Positions 52,766 to 61,989 of a stretch of DNA of 64,000 bases are shown one piece after another (position 1 is the stretch's first letter; every line of letters starts with the position of its first letter). The DNA is from Borborobacter arsenicus (GTDB taxonomy: Bacteria; Pseudomonadota; Alphaproteobacteria; Rhizobiales; Rhizobiaceae): NCBI RefSeq assembly GCF_003934165.1, contig NZ_ML133508.1, forward strand, positions 179,881 through 243,880, read 5' to 3'. Below the pieces are notes generated by a model that made no database searches, was not told the DNA's origin, and worked only from the letters and a program-made list of their open reading frames with translations. The position numbers and the translations under genes are program-made.

Positions 52766-53096
52766 GACCGGACGCTATATTAACCGCGCCGAAGGCGAGG
52801 GCGTGATAGCTTCATTGCGCGGCAAATTCAAGACGCCATCATGAGGATTTACCAGAGGTTCGTCAGGCGAGGTCCAAGACAGCGTATTCAGAGTCAAAAT
52901 TGACGGCGGGCTCGTGATCCGCGTCTGCATGGCAAGGCCATTGAAGGCGGTAAAAAACGCCTGCCATGTAACTTTACGGGGAAAAACGGGATTCATCGCC
53001 CGATTCACATGACATAATGCCTGTCCGGGGCGTTGCCTGATGCGTCGGCTGCGTCTAACCATCTGTCGATACAGGCTGAAATCGTGGGGAAACGGT
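52766..53096. other. Intergenic with a weak promoter signal
   Basis: No supported gene. A 95-codon minus frame (52775-53062) has no ribosome site. A CATAAT -10-like hexamer lies near 53012 without a good -35. The GGGGA at 53086-53090 is a fair ribosome site for the TTG at 53097. Confidence 0.45.
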
Positions 53097-54125
53097 TTGG
53101 ATGCTATCGAAAAGGCGATCCGAAACGCCTTCGAAAAGGGAAACGCCGAGGATCGGGACTTTCGCGAGAAGGTCTATCGCTCAGCCTTTGCGGCGCTGGA
53201 CCGGGCGCTGAAGGCGAGCCCCACGCTGACCGTCGAAGCGGCCATCAACCGCCGCAAGGCGCTGCAGGCGACGATAACGCAAATCGAATCGGAATTCGTT
53301 CCCGTTGTGCCGGCGGTCGAGCCGATCGCCTCCCGGTCGCAATCCGAACCGCGGCTGGACGACATTCGGCCGCAGCGCGACGAAGGCCCCGTGCTGGACG
53401 CGCCGCGCAAGGCAGCGAGACCGGCCAGCGCAGCCGTTGCGGTCGAGGGTGAGCGCATCGAAACCCGGGCGCGCAGGAAGCGGCGGATTTTTCCCCGTCT
53501 TTTCATCGGTGCCACACTTCTGGCAGCGATCGTGATCGGCGGCTGGTGGGCCTTCCAGACCGGCCTGCTCAAGACCCCGGCCGAGCGCGATACCAGCATT
53601 CCGAACCCGCCGCAGAGCGTCCAGGACGAAGACTATATCCCCGAAAACGAGGCCGCGCCGATCGCGCCGGGCCAGGCGGACCCCGACCGTGACTGGATCA
53701 ACGTCTTCTCGACCGCCGACGCTGCGATGGTGAGCTCGCCGGGTGAAACCACGGCAGAAGTTATGCAGGATGAATCCGGCAGCTTCCTGCGCATACGCTC
53801 AGGCAAATCCGGGTCGGCGATCCTGTTCGATATCGGTCAGGGCGTGCTTGAGCAACTGGCCGGCAAGACGGCCACATTCGATATCGTCGCCCGCGCCGAG
53901 GAAGGCAAGGAAACCGAAATGTCGGTGGATTGCAATTTCGGCGAACTGGGCGATTGCGGGCGCAAGCGCTATGCGGTCGGCTACGAGAAGGGCGACTATC
54001 TGTTCGAGGTCGATTTCAGCGGCAAGCAGCCCGGTGCCGGCGGCACCATCGCGATCAACTCTGACTTTGCCAATGAGGGCAAGGCAGTCGATATCTACGA
54101 AATCAAGGTGTCCGTGTCGCAGTAG
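53097..54125 (+). CDS. Single-pass membrane protein of unknown function
   Basis: The TTG at 53097 (LDAIEKAIRNAFEKG) is chosen for the GGGGA site in front; the frame is open from 53040. The N-terminal 60 residues are a helical, charged region conserved in my recollection of rhizobial hypothetical proteins (FREKVYRSAFAALDRALKA). A Pro/Arg linker leads to one membrane helix (LFIGATLLAAIVIGGWWAFQ). The C-terminal half is a soluble domain rich in beta strands with two cysteines (DCNFGELGDCG), presumably periplasmic. N-terminus in cytosol is inferred. Function unknown. Confidence 0.8.
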   Translation: MDAIEKAIRNAFEKGNAEDRDFREKVYRSAFAALDRALKASPTLTVEAAINRRKALQATITQIESEFVPVVPAVEPIASRSQSEPRLDDIRPQRDEGPVLDAPRKAARPASAAVAVEGERIETRARRKRRIFPRLFIGATLLAAIVIGGWWAFQTGLLKTPAERDTSIPNPPQSVQDEDYIPENEAAPIAPGQADPDRDWINVFSTADAAMVSSPGETTAEVMQDESGSFLRIRSGKSGSAILFDIGQGVLEQLAGKTATFDIVARAEEGKETEMSVDCNFGELGDCGRKRYAVGYEKGDYLFEVDFSGKQPGAGGTIAINSDFANEGKAVDIYEIKVSVSQ

Positions 54126-54142
54126 GCTGCCGTCACCGGCTT

Positions 54143-55744
54143 TCAATCCAGCAAGGCTTGCAGCGTCTCGATCCGGTCGGCTTCATGCGGCGGCTTGTCC
54201 CAGCGCAGCCGGGAAATGCGCGGAAAGCGCATCGCCACGCCCGACTTGTGCCGTGTCGAACGGTTCAGCCCCTCGAAGGCCACTTCCAGCACCAGCCCAT
54301 GGCTGCGATCGGCACGTACTGAGCGCACCGGCCCGAAACGCTCCACCGTATTGTCGCGCACGAATTTGTCGATCTGGCGCAATTCCTCGTCGGTGAAGCC
54401 GAAATAGGCCTTGCCGACCGGCACCAGCTCGCCGGCGCCTTCAGGGCCCGACCAGACGCCGAACGTATAGTCGGAATAGAAGCTCGAGCGCTTGCCATGG
54501 CCGCGCTGCGCATACATCAGCACGGCATCGACGGTGAAGGGATCGCGCTTCCATTTGAACCAGGGTCCCTTGGGGCGGCCTGCCAGATAGGGCGAGTTGC
54601 AGGCCTTGAGCATGACGCCTTCGATCACCGGATGCGGTGGGTTGCGGCGCATGTCTTCGAGCGCCTGCCAGTCGGCGAAAGGCACCAGCGGCGAAAGGTC
54701 GAAGCGAGCCAGATCGAGTTGTGCCACGAAGCTTTCCAGCCGCATGCGCCGCTCCGCGAAGGGCAGGCTCCGCAGATCCTCCTCTCCTTCCTGCAGCAGG
54801 TCGTAGCAGCGCACGAAGACCGGATACCGCGCCTGGATCTTTGCCGAGACGGCCTTGCGGTTCAGCCTTTGCTGGAGGTCGGAGAATGTGCCGGTCTCCC
54901 GCTGCGGATCGCCGACCAGCAATTCGCCGTCCAGCACGCCTTCGAAATCCATGCTTGCCGCAAGATCGGGGAAGGCAGGCGAGACGTCGTCGCCGGTGCG
55001 CGAATAAAGCCGACGCATGCCGCCTTCGCAAACCGCCTGCACGCGGATACCGTCCCATTTCCATTCGGCGGCGTAATTAGCCGGGTCGAGCTTTTCGAGA
55101 TCTCCGTCACCGACCGGATTGGACAGCATGACCGGCCGAAACAGCGCCTTTGCCGTTTTTTCCGGGCGTTCAGCCTTGCCCTCGAGCCAGGCGAAAAGCT
55201 CGCCATAGGGTGGCTTGAGACCGTGCCACAATTCTTCGATCTCGGTGACGTCCACGGGGCCGAGATCGGCCACCGCCTGTTTGGCAAGCCTTGCCGAAAC
55301 GCCGATGCGCAGGCCGCCTGTCACCAGCTTGAGGATGGCATAGCGGGCCGAAATATCGGCCCGGTCGAGCAGGTTCGCCACGATGCTGGGGCCATCCGAC
55401 CGGCTTGCTGTCTGAAGCGCACTGACCACATCAGCAAGCGTGGGTGTGTGGTTGTCCTCAAGCGCTCGGGGTGGATCGGGCCAGACCAGCGAGACGGTTT
55501 CGGCGAGGTCGCCGACATAGTCGTAGGAATAGCCGAACAGCACCGGGTCCATGCGTTCGGAAATCAGCATGCGCAGCATCGCCGGCTTCACCGCCGCAAT
55601 CGAAAGGTCGCCGGTGATCGCCGCCAGTGCCAGCCCGCGATCGGGGTCTTCGGTCGCGCGGAAATAGTCGGTCAGCAGGGTGAGCTTGCCATTGCGCGAA
55701 GGTGTCAGCACCAGCCGGTCGAGTAGTTCGGCAAAGCGGTTCAT
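54143..55744 (-). CDS. ATP-dependent DNA ligase (cisplatin damage response type)
   Basis: The adenylation motif KWDG has Lys229 (AAEWKWDGIR), with DGELL, VFVRCYDLL, EGVMLK and the C-terminal FKWKRDPFTVDAVLMY matching ATP-dependent ligases of the LigC/Lig-associated type. The 533-residue length agrees with the cisplatin damage response ligase family. The start at 55744 (MNRFAELLDRL) overlaps no more than the spacing of the upstream exonuclease stop; TTG at 55750 is possible. It joins nicks during repair, working with the neighbouring exonuclease, helicase and phosphoesterase. Confidence 0.94.
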   Translation of the reverse strand: MNRFAELLDRLVLTPSRNGKLTLLTDYFRATEDPDRGLALAAITGDLSIAAVKPAMLRMLISERMDPVLFGYSYDYVGDLAETVSLVWPDPPRALEDNHTPTLADVVSALQTASRSDGPSIVANLLDRADISARYAILKLVTGGLRIGVSARLAKQAVADLGPVDVTEIEELWHGLKPPYGELFAWLEGKAERPEKTAKALFRPVMLSNPVGDGDLEKLDPANYAAEWKWDGIRVQAVCEGGMRRLYSRTGDDVSPAFPDLAASMDFEGVLDGELLVGDPQRETGTFSDLQQRLNRKAVSAKIQARYPVFVRCYDLLQEGEEDLRSLPFAERRMRLESFVAQLDLARFDLSPLVPFADWQALEDMRRNPPHPVIEGVMLKACNSPYLAGRPKGPWFKWKRDPFTVDAVLMYAQRGHGKRSSFYSDYTFGVWSGPEGAGELVPVGKAYFGFTDEELRQIDKFVRDNTVERFGPVRSVRADRSHGLVLEVAFEGLNRSTRHKSGVAMRFPRISRLRWDKPPHEADRIETLQALLD

Positions 55745-55746
55745 GC

Positions 55747-56757
55747 TCAATCGCCCTCGTCTTCATAGCCGACGAGATGCAGCGGCCTTGCGGCAATGCC
55801 GTTCAATTCGCACCAGCGCACCAGCGCTTCCTCGCGGCCATGGGTTACCCATACTTCCGAGGCGCCGGTCCCGGTGATGGTCTCAGTCAGCTCGTCCCAG
55901 TCGGAATGGTCCGAGATGATCAGCGGCAGTTCCACGCCGCGCTGCCGGGCACGCTGGCGGATGCGCATCCAGCCCGAGGCGAAGCAGGCGACCGGATCGG
56001 GGAAGCGCCGCGCCCAGCGGTCGGCGAATGCCGCCGGCGGGCCGACAATGATCTCGCCGGCGAAGTCGCCCTTCGTGCCCGTTTCGACCGTTGCCGGCTC
56101 AAGCGTACCGAGGGCGACGCCTTGGCTCTCGTAATAGTCGCAGAGCTTTGCCAGCGCGCCATGGATGAAGATGGTCCGGTCATAGCCGGCGTCGCGTAGC
56201 AGCCTTATCACGCGCTGCGCCTTGCCGAGCGCATAGGCGCCGACGAGATGGGCGCGCTGCGGAAACTGCTCGACCGACTTCAGAAGCCGCGCAATCTCCT
56301 CGCGGTCGGATGGATGTTTGAAAACTGGCAGCCCGAACGTAGCCTCGGTGATGAAAACATCGCATTGGATCGGCACGAAGGCCGCGCAAGTCGGGTCCGG
56401 GTGGCGCTTGTAATCGCCCGAGGCAACGATGCAGGTGCCGTTCTGCTCGACGGCGATCTGCGCCGAGCCAAGCACATGGCCGGCCGGATGGAACGTCACG
56501 CCGACGTCGCCGATCGCCAGTCTCTCCCCAAGCTTTGCCGCCTGCGTCGTGCCGGCAAAATCGCTGCCATAGCGCAATCCCATGATGTCGAGCGTCTCCG
56601 CCGTAGCCAGCACCGAGCCATGGCCGGCGCGTGCGTGGTCTGAATGGCCATGGGTGATCAGCGCTCGGTCCACCGGCCTGATCGGATCGATGTAGAAATC
56701 GCCGGGCGGGCAATAGAGGCCTTCGGGGCGGGGATGGAGCAGATCGCGTGCGCGCAT
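55747..56757 (-). CDS. Ligase-associated DNA exonuclease (metallo-beta-lactamase/beta-CASP fold)
   Basis: The start MRARDLLHPRPEGLYCPPGD at 56757 is chosen; a frame extension to 57093 runs through the opposite gene. The metal-binding HxHxDH (THGHSDH, residues 36-41), the HPAGHVLGSAQ motif, SGDYKRH and the beta-CASP region ISDHSDWDEL are all present. It is of the SNM1/Pso2-like family that processes DNA ends. The stop lies 2 nt before the ligase ATG, so the two are coupled. Confidence 0.93.
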   Translation of the reverse strand: MRARDLLHPRPEGLYCPPGDFYIDPIRPVDRALITHGHSDHARAGHGSVLATAETLDIMGLRYGSDFAGTTQAAKLGERLAIGDVGVTFHPAGHVLGSAQIAVEQNGTCIVASGDYKRHPDPTCAAFVPIQCDVFITEATFGLPVFKHPSDREEIARLLKSVEQFPQRAHLVGAYALGKAQRVIRLLRDAGYDRTIFIHGALAKLCDYYESQGVALGTLEPATVETGTKGDFAGEIIVGPPAAFADRWARRFPDPVACFASGWMRIRQRARQRGVELPLIISDHSDWDELTETITGTGASEVWVTHGREEALVRWCELNGIAARPLHLVGYEDEGD

Positions 56758-56879
56758 GCGTCCAAGATAGTGACTTGCAGCGCACAGAAAAGCCCGGATG
56801 AACGCAGGGACCGAAAAATGATCCCGTTTTGTTCCCAAAGTGGCTTGGCGGCTATCGTGCGGCGCGCTACCTGTCTTGC

Positions 56880-59393
56880 GTGAATATCGAGGCGTACCCA
56901 CAAAGAGAGTTGAACGCGCTGCTGCCGCAGCGCTTCCAGAACTGGTTTGCCTTGCGCGGCTGGGCGCCGCGGCCGCACCAGTTCGAACTGCTCGCCCGCG
57001 CCCAGGCCGGCCATTCAGTGCTTTTGATCGCACCGACCGGTGCCGGCAAGACGCTGGCCGGCTTCCTGCCGACGCTGGTCGATCTTGAGGCACGACCCAA
57101 GCGCCGGCCGGGTGGGGCGCATCGCGGCATCCACACGCTCTATATCTCGCCGCTCAAGGCGCTGGCGGTCGATATCGAGCGCAATCTGGGCAAGCCGGTC
57201 AGCGAAATGGGCCTGCCGGTTGCGATGGAGACGCGAACCGGCGACACGCCGGCGCACAAGCGGCAGCGCCAGAAGCTTGTGCCGCCCGATATTTTGATGA
57301 CCACGCCGGAGCAATTGGCGCTGCTGATTGCCGGCTCGGATGCACAGCGCTTTTTCGCCGATCTGCGCTATGTCGTGCTCGACGAGTTGCATTCGCTGGT
57401 CACGTCCAAGCGCGGCCATCTGCTGGCGCTGGGGTTGGCGCGGCTGCGCAGCCTCGTTCCGGGTCTTCAGGCGATCGGTCTGTCCGCCACCGTCTCCGAC
57501 CCGGACGAATTGCGCCGCTGGCTGGTCAGCCAAAACCCGCCCGGCAACATGGCCGATCTCATCACCGTTTCAGGCGGCGCCAAGCCCGAGATCACCATTC
57601 TCGATTCGGACGAGCATGTGCCCTGGTCCGGCCATTCGGCACGCTATGCCGTTCCCGAAATCTATGAGGCGGTGAAGAAGCACCGCACGACGCTGCTGTT
57701 CGTCAATACGCGCAGCCAGGCCGAATTCCTGTTCCAGGAATTGTGGCGGGTCAACGACGACAATCTGCCGATCGCGCTTCACCACGGCTCGCTCGATGTC
57801 AGCCAGCGCCGCCGTGTCGAAAAGGCGATGGAGACCAATTCGCTGCGCGCCATCGTCGCCACCTCCACGCTCGATCTCGGCATCGACTGGGGCGATGTCG
57901 ATCTGGTCATCCATGTCGGTGCGCCGAAGGGGGCGAGCCGGCTTGCACAGCGCATCGGTCGTTCCAATCACCGCATGGACGAGCCGAGCCGGGCGATCCT
58001 CATCCCGGCCAATCGCTTCGAGGTTCTGGAATGCCGTGCCGCCCTTGAGGCCAACTATCTCGGCGCGCAGGACACGCCGCCGCTGGTCGATGGCGCGCTC
58101 GATGTGCTGGCCCAGCATGTGCTGGGCAGCGCCTGCGGCGCGCCGTTCAATGCTGATCTGCTCTATGACGAGATCAGGAGCGCCGCGTCCTACATCAATC
58201 TCGATCGCCATACCTTCGACCGGGTCATCGATTTCGTTGCCACAGGCGGCTATGCGTTGCGCGGCTATGAGCGCTATGCGCGCATCCGCCTGACGAAGGA
58301 AGGCCTGTGGCGGGTCAGCCATCCGCGCGTCGCCCAGCAATACCGGCTCAATGTCGGCACCATCATCGAAGTGCCGGCGCTGAATGTGCGCTATGTTCGG
58401 CAGGGCAGGGGTGCCGTCGGTCGCGGCGGGCCCACGCTCGGCAAGATCGAGGAAGCCTTTCTGGAAACGCTCGTGCCGGGCGACACGTTCCTGTTTGCCG
58501 GCAAGGTGCTGCGCTTCGAGGGCATTCGCGAGAATGAATGCTTCGTCTCGAACGCCCCCGGCAGGGATGCCAAGGTTCCCTATTATGGCGGCGGCAAGTT
58601 TCCGCTCTCCACCTATCTGGCAGGCGAGGTGCGTGCCATGCTGGCCGATCCAGACCGCTGGAAGCGGTTGCCCGATCAGGTGGCCGACTGGCTACGTATG
58701 CAGGCCGACAAGTCCGCGCTGCCGAGGCGTGAGGATCTGCTGGTGGAGACCTTCGCACGCGGCGAGCGCCATTACATGGTCGCTTATCCCTTCGAGGGCA
58801 GGCTGGCGCACCAGACATTGGGCATGCTGTTGACCCGTCGTCTGGAGCGCGCGGGTGCAGGCCCCTTGGGCTTCGTGGCGACCGACTATGCGCTGGCCAT
58901 CTGGGCGCTCGGCGACATGGGGCACATGTTCCAGCGCCGGCAATTGCCTCTTGCGGAGCTTTTCGATGAAGACATGCTGGGTGACGACCTCGAGGCGTGG
59001 CTCGCCGACAGCTGGATGCTCAAGCGCACCTTCCGCGCCTGCGCACTGATTTCCGGCCTGATCGAAAAGCGCCACCCCGGCCAGGAAAAGAGCGGCCGGC
59101 AGGTGACGGTCTCGGCCGACCTCATCTACGACGTGCTTCGCGCCCACGAGCCGGACCACATTCTGCTGCAGGCGACCCGAACCGATGCGGCCGCGGGCTT
59201 GCTCGATGTCAGGAGACTGGCCGAGATGCTCTCGCGCATTCGCGGTCGAATCATGCATAAACATCTGGAGCGCATTTCGCCGCTGGCCGTGCCGATCATG
59301 CTTGAGGTCGGCAAGGAGCCTGTCTACGGCGCGGCGAGTGACTCGCTGCTTCTGGAAGCGGCGGACCTGATCGAGGAAGCTATGGGCGAATGA
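56880..59393 (+). CDS. Ligase-associated DEXH-box helicase (Lhr-like)
   Basis: Walker A APTGAGKT, motif II DELH, motif III LSAT, motif VI QRIGRSNHR and the Lhr-type winged-helix plus the DEXH-associated C-terminal domain (LPFEGRLAHQTLGMLL-type) are visible. I take GTG at 56880 (VNIEAYPQRELNAL) as start; the frame opens earlier at 56829 and either is possible. At about 837 residues it is the short Lhr type coupled to the ligase. It unwinds DNA 3' to 5' in repair. Divergent from the exonuclease gene by 122 nt. Confidence 0.93.
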   Translation: MNIEAYPQRELNALLPQRFQNWFALRGWAPRPHQFELLARAQAGHSVLLIAPTGAGKTLAGFLPTLVDLEARPKRRPGGAHRGIHTLYISPLKALAVDIERNLGKPVSEMGLPVAMETRTGDTPAHKRQRQKLVPPDILMTTPEQLALLIAGSDAQRFFADLRYVVLDELHSLVTSKRGHLLALGLARLRSLVPGLQAIGLSATVSDPDELRRWLVSQNPPGNMADLITVSGGAKPEITILDSDEHVPWSGHSARYAVPEIYEAVKKHRTTLLFVNTRSQAEFLFQELWRVNDDNLPIALHHGSLDVSQRRRVEKAMETNSLRAIVATSTLDLGIDWGDVDLVIHVGAPKGASRLAQRIGRSNHRMDEPSRAILIPANRFEVLECRAALEANYLGAQDTPPLVDGALDVLAQHVLGSACGAPFNADLLYDEIRSAASYINLDRHTFDRVIDFVATGGYALRGYERYARIRLTKEGLWRVSHPRVAQQYRLNVGTIIEVPALNVRYVRQGRGAVGRGGPTLGKIEEAFLETLVPGDTFLFAGKVLRFEGIRENECFVSNAPGRDAKVPYYGGGKFPLSTYLAGEVRAMLADPDRWKRLPDQVADWLRMQADKSALPRREDLLVETFARGERHYMVAYPFEGRLAHQTLGMLLTRRLERAGAGPLGFVATDYALAIWALGDMGHMFQRRQLPLAELFDEDMLGDDLEAWLADSWMLKRTFRACALISGLIEKRHPGQEKSGRQVTVSADLIYDVLRAHEPDHILLQATRTDAAAGLLDVRRLAEMLSRIRGRIMHKHLERISPLAVPIMLEVGKEPVYGAASDSLLLEAADLIEEAMGE

Positions 59394-60091
59394 GAACCGC
59401 GGCCCGGACACAAAGCGAGGCGATAGTGATTGCCGGCGAGCGTGTCGTCTGCGATCCGCGCGGCGTGCTCTACATGCCCGACATGGAATTGCTGGTCGTT
59501 TCCGACCTGCATCTGGAGAAGGGGTCTTCCCTTGCCCGGCGCGGATCGCTGTTGCCCCCCTACGACACCGCAGCCACCTTGCAGCGGCTTCAGGCGGTGA
59601 TTGCGGACTATGCGCCAAGGCGCGTCGTCAGCCTAGGTGACAGCTTCCATGACGGCGAGGGCGCGGCACGCCTGCCCGAAATCTTCCGGTCACGACTGGA
59701 AGTCCTGATGGATGGCCGTGACTGGTACTGGGTCGCCGGCAATCACGACCCGCAGCCGCCGGACGGCGTTTCGGGACGGACAGTGCAGGAGATTGCCATC
59801 GGCGGGCTGACCTTCCGCCATGAACCATCCGCTCATCCGATCGAGGGGGAGATCGCGGGCCATCTCCACCCTTGTGCGCGCATCGTCCAGCGTGGGCGCT
59901 CGGTGCGGCGGCGTTGCTTTGCCAGCGATGGCAGTCGCGTGGTCATGCCTGCCTTCGGCGCCTATACCGGCTCTCTCAACGTGCTGGACCGCGCCTATCA
60001 CGGCTTGTTCAGCTGGCCGGATTTCCGGGCCTATATGCTTGGCTCCAGCCGTGTCTTCGCGATTGCCGGCGCACTGCTTCGGCCGGGTTAA
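59390..60091 (+). CDS. pdeM: Ligase-associated DNA damage response endonuclease PdeM
   Basis: Metallophosphoesterase motifs SDLHLEKG, GDSFHD, GNHD and GHLHP are in order over 233 residues, matching the PdeM family that accompanies this ligase cassette. The start overlaps the helicase stop by ATGA. It probably cleaves DNA as an endonuclease in the same pathway; the specific substrate is not known from sequence. Confidence 0.92.
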   Translation: MRTAARTQSEAIVIAGERVVCDPRGVLYMPDMELLVVSDLHLEKGSSLARRGSLLPPYDTAATLQRLQAVIADYAPRRVVSLGDSFHDGEGAARLPEIFRSRLEVLMDGRDWYWVAGNHDPQPPDGVSGRTVQEIAIGGLTFRHEPSAHPIEGEIAGHLHPCARIVQRGRSVRRRCFASDGSRVVMPAFGAYTGSLNVLDRAYHGLFSWPDFRAYMLGSSRVFAIAGALLRPG

Positions 60092-60882
60092 TCCTTGCGG
60101 AATACCAAGCGGCCGATCCAGCCCGTCAGCATGGCAAGCAGGACGGCGAAGATGCCGAACCAGAAGGCATGGTTGTTGGCGAAGCGATAGATCGTCTGCT
60201 CGAAGCCGGACTTGTAGATGGCAAGTTGCGCCGAGGTTTCCTTAACGAAGACGCCACTGCGGAACAGGAAGGCTCGGGCGCGGTGGGTGCCGACCGGCAC
60301 ATTGGGGGCAAGCGAAACCGTGGCGCGGAACAGATTTGCCGAGAGAAACTGCACGCCGCCGATGCGCTCGCTATAAAGGCCCACGGCCTTCTTGCGGTCG
60401 CGCAGGGCGGCGGTGAATTCCTCGATGGTCGCCGGGCTGCTTTCGGTGTCGTCCGACACCCTGATGTGCAGATTGTCTGCGCCGAGTGACAGCTGCCTGT
60501 AACTGGCGGGCTGGGTGATGTCGCGCATCGCCCTTGTCGTGGCGACGGAATAGGAAACCGGCACATTCTCGAAGGTCTCGGATTGGGTGTTGATCCACAT
60601 GCCGAGTACGCGATCCTTGCGCCTCACGACCACAGGGCGCGCGGGCCCTTCCAGCACCACGATGACATCGTAGCGACCCTGCCGGTTGATCAGCGGATCG
60701 GCATTTTCGATGGCGCCGAAAATGGTAAGGTCGGCGCCGGAAAAATCGGTGGTGATGGCGACACGGTCGGTTGACAGGCCGATCTGGATATTTTCCGGGG
60801 CGGGTTCCTGGGCAAGCGCTGCTGCCATCCCGCCCCAGGCGGCGCATAGTGACAGGGCCAGCATCGCGGCGGCGCGCCTCAT
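60088..60882 (-). CDS. TIGR02186-family membrane-anchored protein
   Basis: A signal peptide (MRRAAAMLALSLCAAWGGMAA) is followed by a periplasmic beta-rich region (VAITTDFSGADLTIFGAIEN) and a C-terminal membrane helix (FGIFAVLLAMLTGWIGRLVF). This is the conserved alphaproteobacterial TIGR02186 protein, usually next to a TauE/SafE-type exporter, as here. It overlaps pdeM convergently by 4 nt and its start overlaps the TauE stop by ATGA, so it is cotranscribed with TauE. Role unknown; probably an accessory to export of a sulfur compound. Confidence 0.9.
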   Translation of the reverse strand: MRRAAAMLALSLCAAWGGMAAALAQEPAPENIQIGLSTDRVAITTDFSGADLTIFGAIENADPLINRQGRYDVIVVLEGPARPVVVRRKDRVLGMWINTQSETFENVPVSYSVATTRAMRDITQPASYRQLSLGADNLHIRVSDDTESSPATIEEFTAALRDRKKAVGLYSERIGGVQFLSANLFRATVSLAPNVPVGTHRARAFLFRSGVFVKETSAQLAIYKSGFEQTIYRFANNHAFWFGIFAVLLAMLTGWIGRLVFRKD

Positions 60883-61808
60883 ATATGCCCCCCGCCAATG
60901 CCGCTGAGGGAATAGATGTCCTGGGGCCGTACGAACAGGTCGAAGGCAAGCCTGAGCGCCACGGCAAGCACCAGCAGCGCCAGCAATGCGCGAAGCTGTT
61001 CACCACGCAGCTTCTGGCCTGCCTTGGCGCCATATTGCGCGCCGGCCACGCCGCCGATCATCAACACGAAGGCCAGCACGATGTCGACGGTCTGGTTGGT
61101 CGTCGAATGGACGATGGTGGTGTAGGCGGCAACGAAAATGATCTGGAACAGCGACGTGCCGACAACGACATTGGTCGGCACTTTCAGCAGGTAGATCAGG
61201 GCCGGCACCATTATGAAGCCGCCCCCGACGCCCATGATCGACGACAGGAAGCCGATGCCTGCGCCAAGCACCAGGACCGGGATCACACTGACGAAAAGTT
61301 TCGAGGCGCGAAACCGCATCTTCAGCGGCAGACGGTGAATCCAATTGTGCTGACCCGGTTTCTTCAGCGCCGGCGCCACGCCGCTTTTGCTGCGGCGGAT
61401 GGCGTTCAGGCTCTCGATCATCATCAGCGAGCCGACAGTGCCCAGGAGCGCCACGTAAAGCAGCGAGATGAACAGGTCCAATTGTCCGATGCTGCGCAGC
61501 AAGGCAAAGACGTAGATGCCGGCCGTCGATCCGACGATGCCGCCAATCAAAAGCATCGTACCGAGCTTGAAGTCGAGCGTGCCGCGCTTGAGATGGGCCA
61601 GGGCTCCCGAAAACGACGAAGCGATGACCTGGTTGGCGCCGGTGGCCACCGCGATTGCCGGCGGGATGTTGTAGAAGATCAAGAGCGGGGTGATGAGGAA
61701 GCCGCCACCGACGCCGAACATGCCGGAGAGAAAGCCGACTGCCGCGCCCATGGCGAGCAGGACAATCACATTTGCCGACAGTTCCGCGATCGGGAGATAG
61801 ATGCCCAC
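60879..61808 (-). CDS. TauE/SafE-family sulfite/organosulfonate exporter
   Basis: Eight hydrophobic helices with the paired family motifs GFLSGMFGVGGGFLITPLL and GFLSSIMGVGGGFIMVPAL. These proteins are inner-membrane exporters of sulfite or sulfonates. The 309-residue length is normal. It is the first gene of an operon with the TIGR02186 protein. Confidence 0.92.
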   Translation of the reverse strand: MGIYLPIAELSANVIVLLAMGAAVGFLSGMFGVGGGFLITPLLIFYNIPPAIAVATGANQVIASSFSGALAHLKRGTLDFKLGTMLLIGGIVGSTAGIYVFALLRSIGQLDLFISLLYVALLGTVGSLMMIESLNAIRRSKSGVAPALKKPGQHNWIHRLPLKMRFRASKLFVSVIPVLVLGAGIGFLSSIMGVGGGFIMVPALIYLLKVPTNVVVGTSLFQIIFVAAYTTIVHSTTNQTVDIVLAFVLMIGGVAGAQYGAKAGQKLRGEQLRALLALLVLAVALRLAFDLFVRPQDIYSLSGIGGGHI

Positions 61809-61907
61809 CCGTTAAACTCTACACCATTTGCCCGCCGACGAGGCCGTCCCTCGCCCTCGCTCGTTACCGTGCTCTTGCGCCGAGATTACGGCGGAAAATC
61901 AGACTTC

Positions 61908-61936
61908 CGTACAGTCTAAAACAAAAAGCATGTCAA
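61908..61936 (-). promoter_or_regulatory. Candidate promoter of the TauE operon
   Basis: A perfect -35 hexamer TTGACA on the minus strand (61931-61936) is 17 nt from a weak -10 (TGTACG, 61908-61913). The palindrome AGACT-N7-AGTCT (61901-61917) overlaps the -10, a plausible repressor site. The leader would be about 100 nt. Confidence 0.4.
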
Positions 61937-61989
61937 CAGGTTAATGGAGCAGAGGCGGACAGGTCGTCCCGGAAACGACAGGCCGGCGG

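Noticed and set aside
54497-55726. 409-codon plus-strand frame opposite the DNA ligase
   Set aside because: Shadow frame; the ligase has all its motifs.
56758-56879. SOS (LexA) box between the exonuclease and helicase genes
   Set aside because: I looked for GAAC-N7-GAAC and GTTC-N7-GTTC patterns and saw none that fits.
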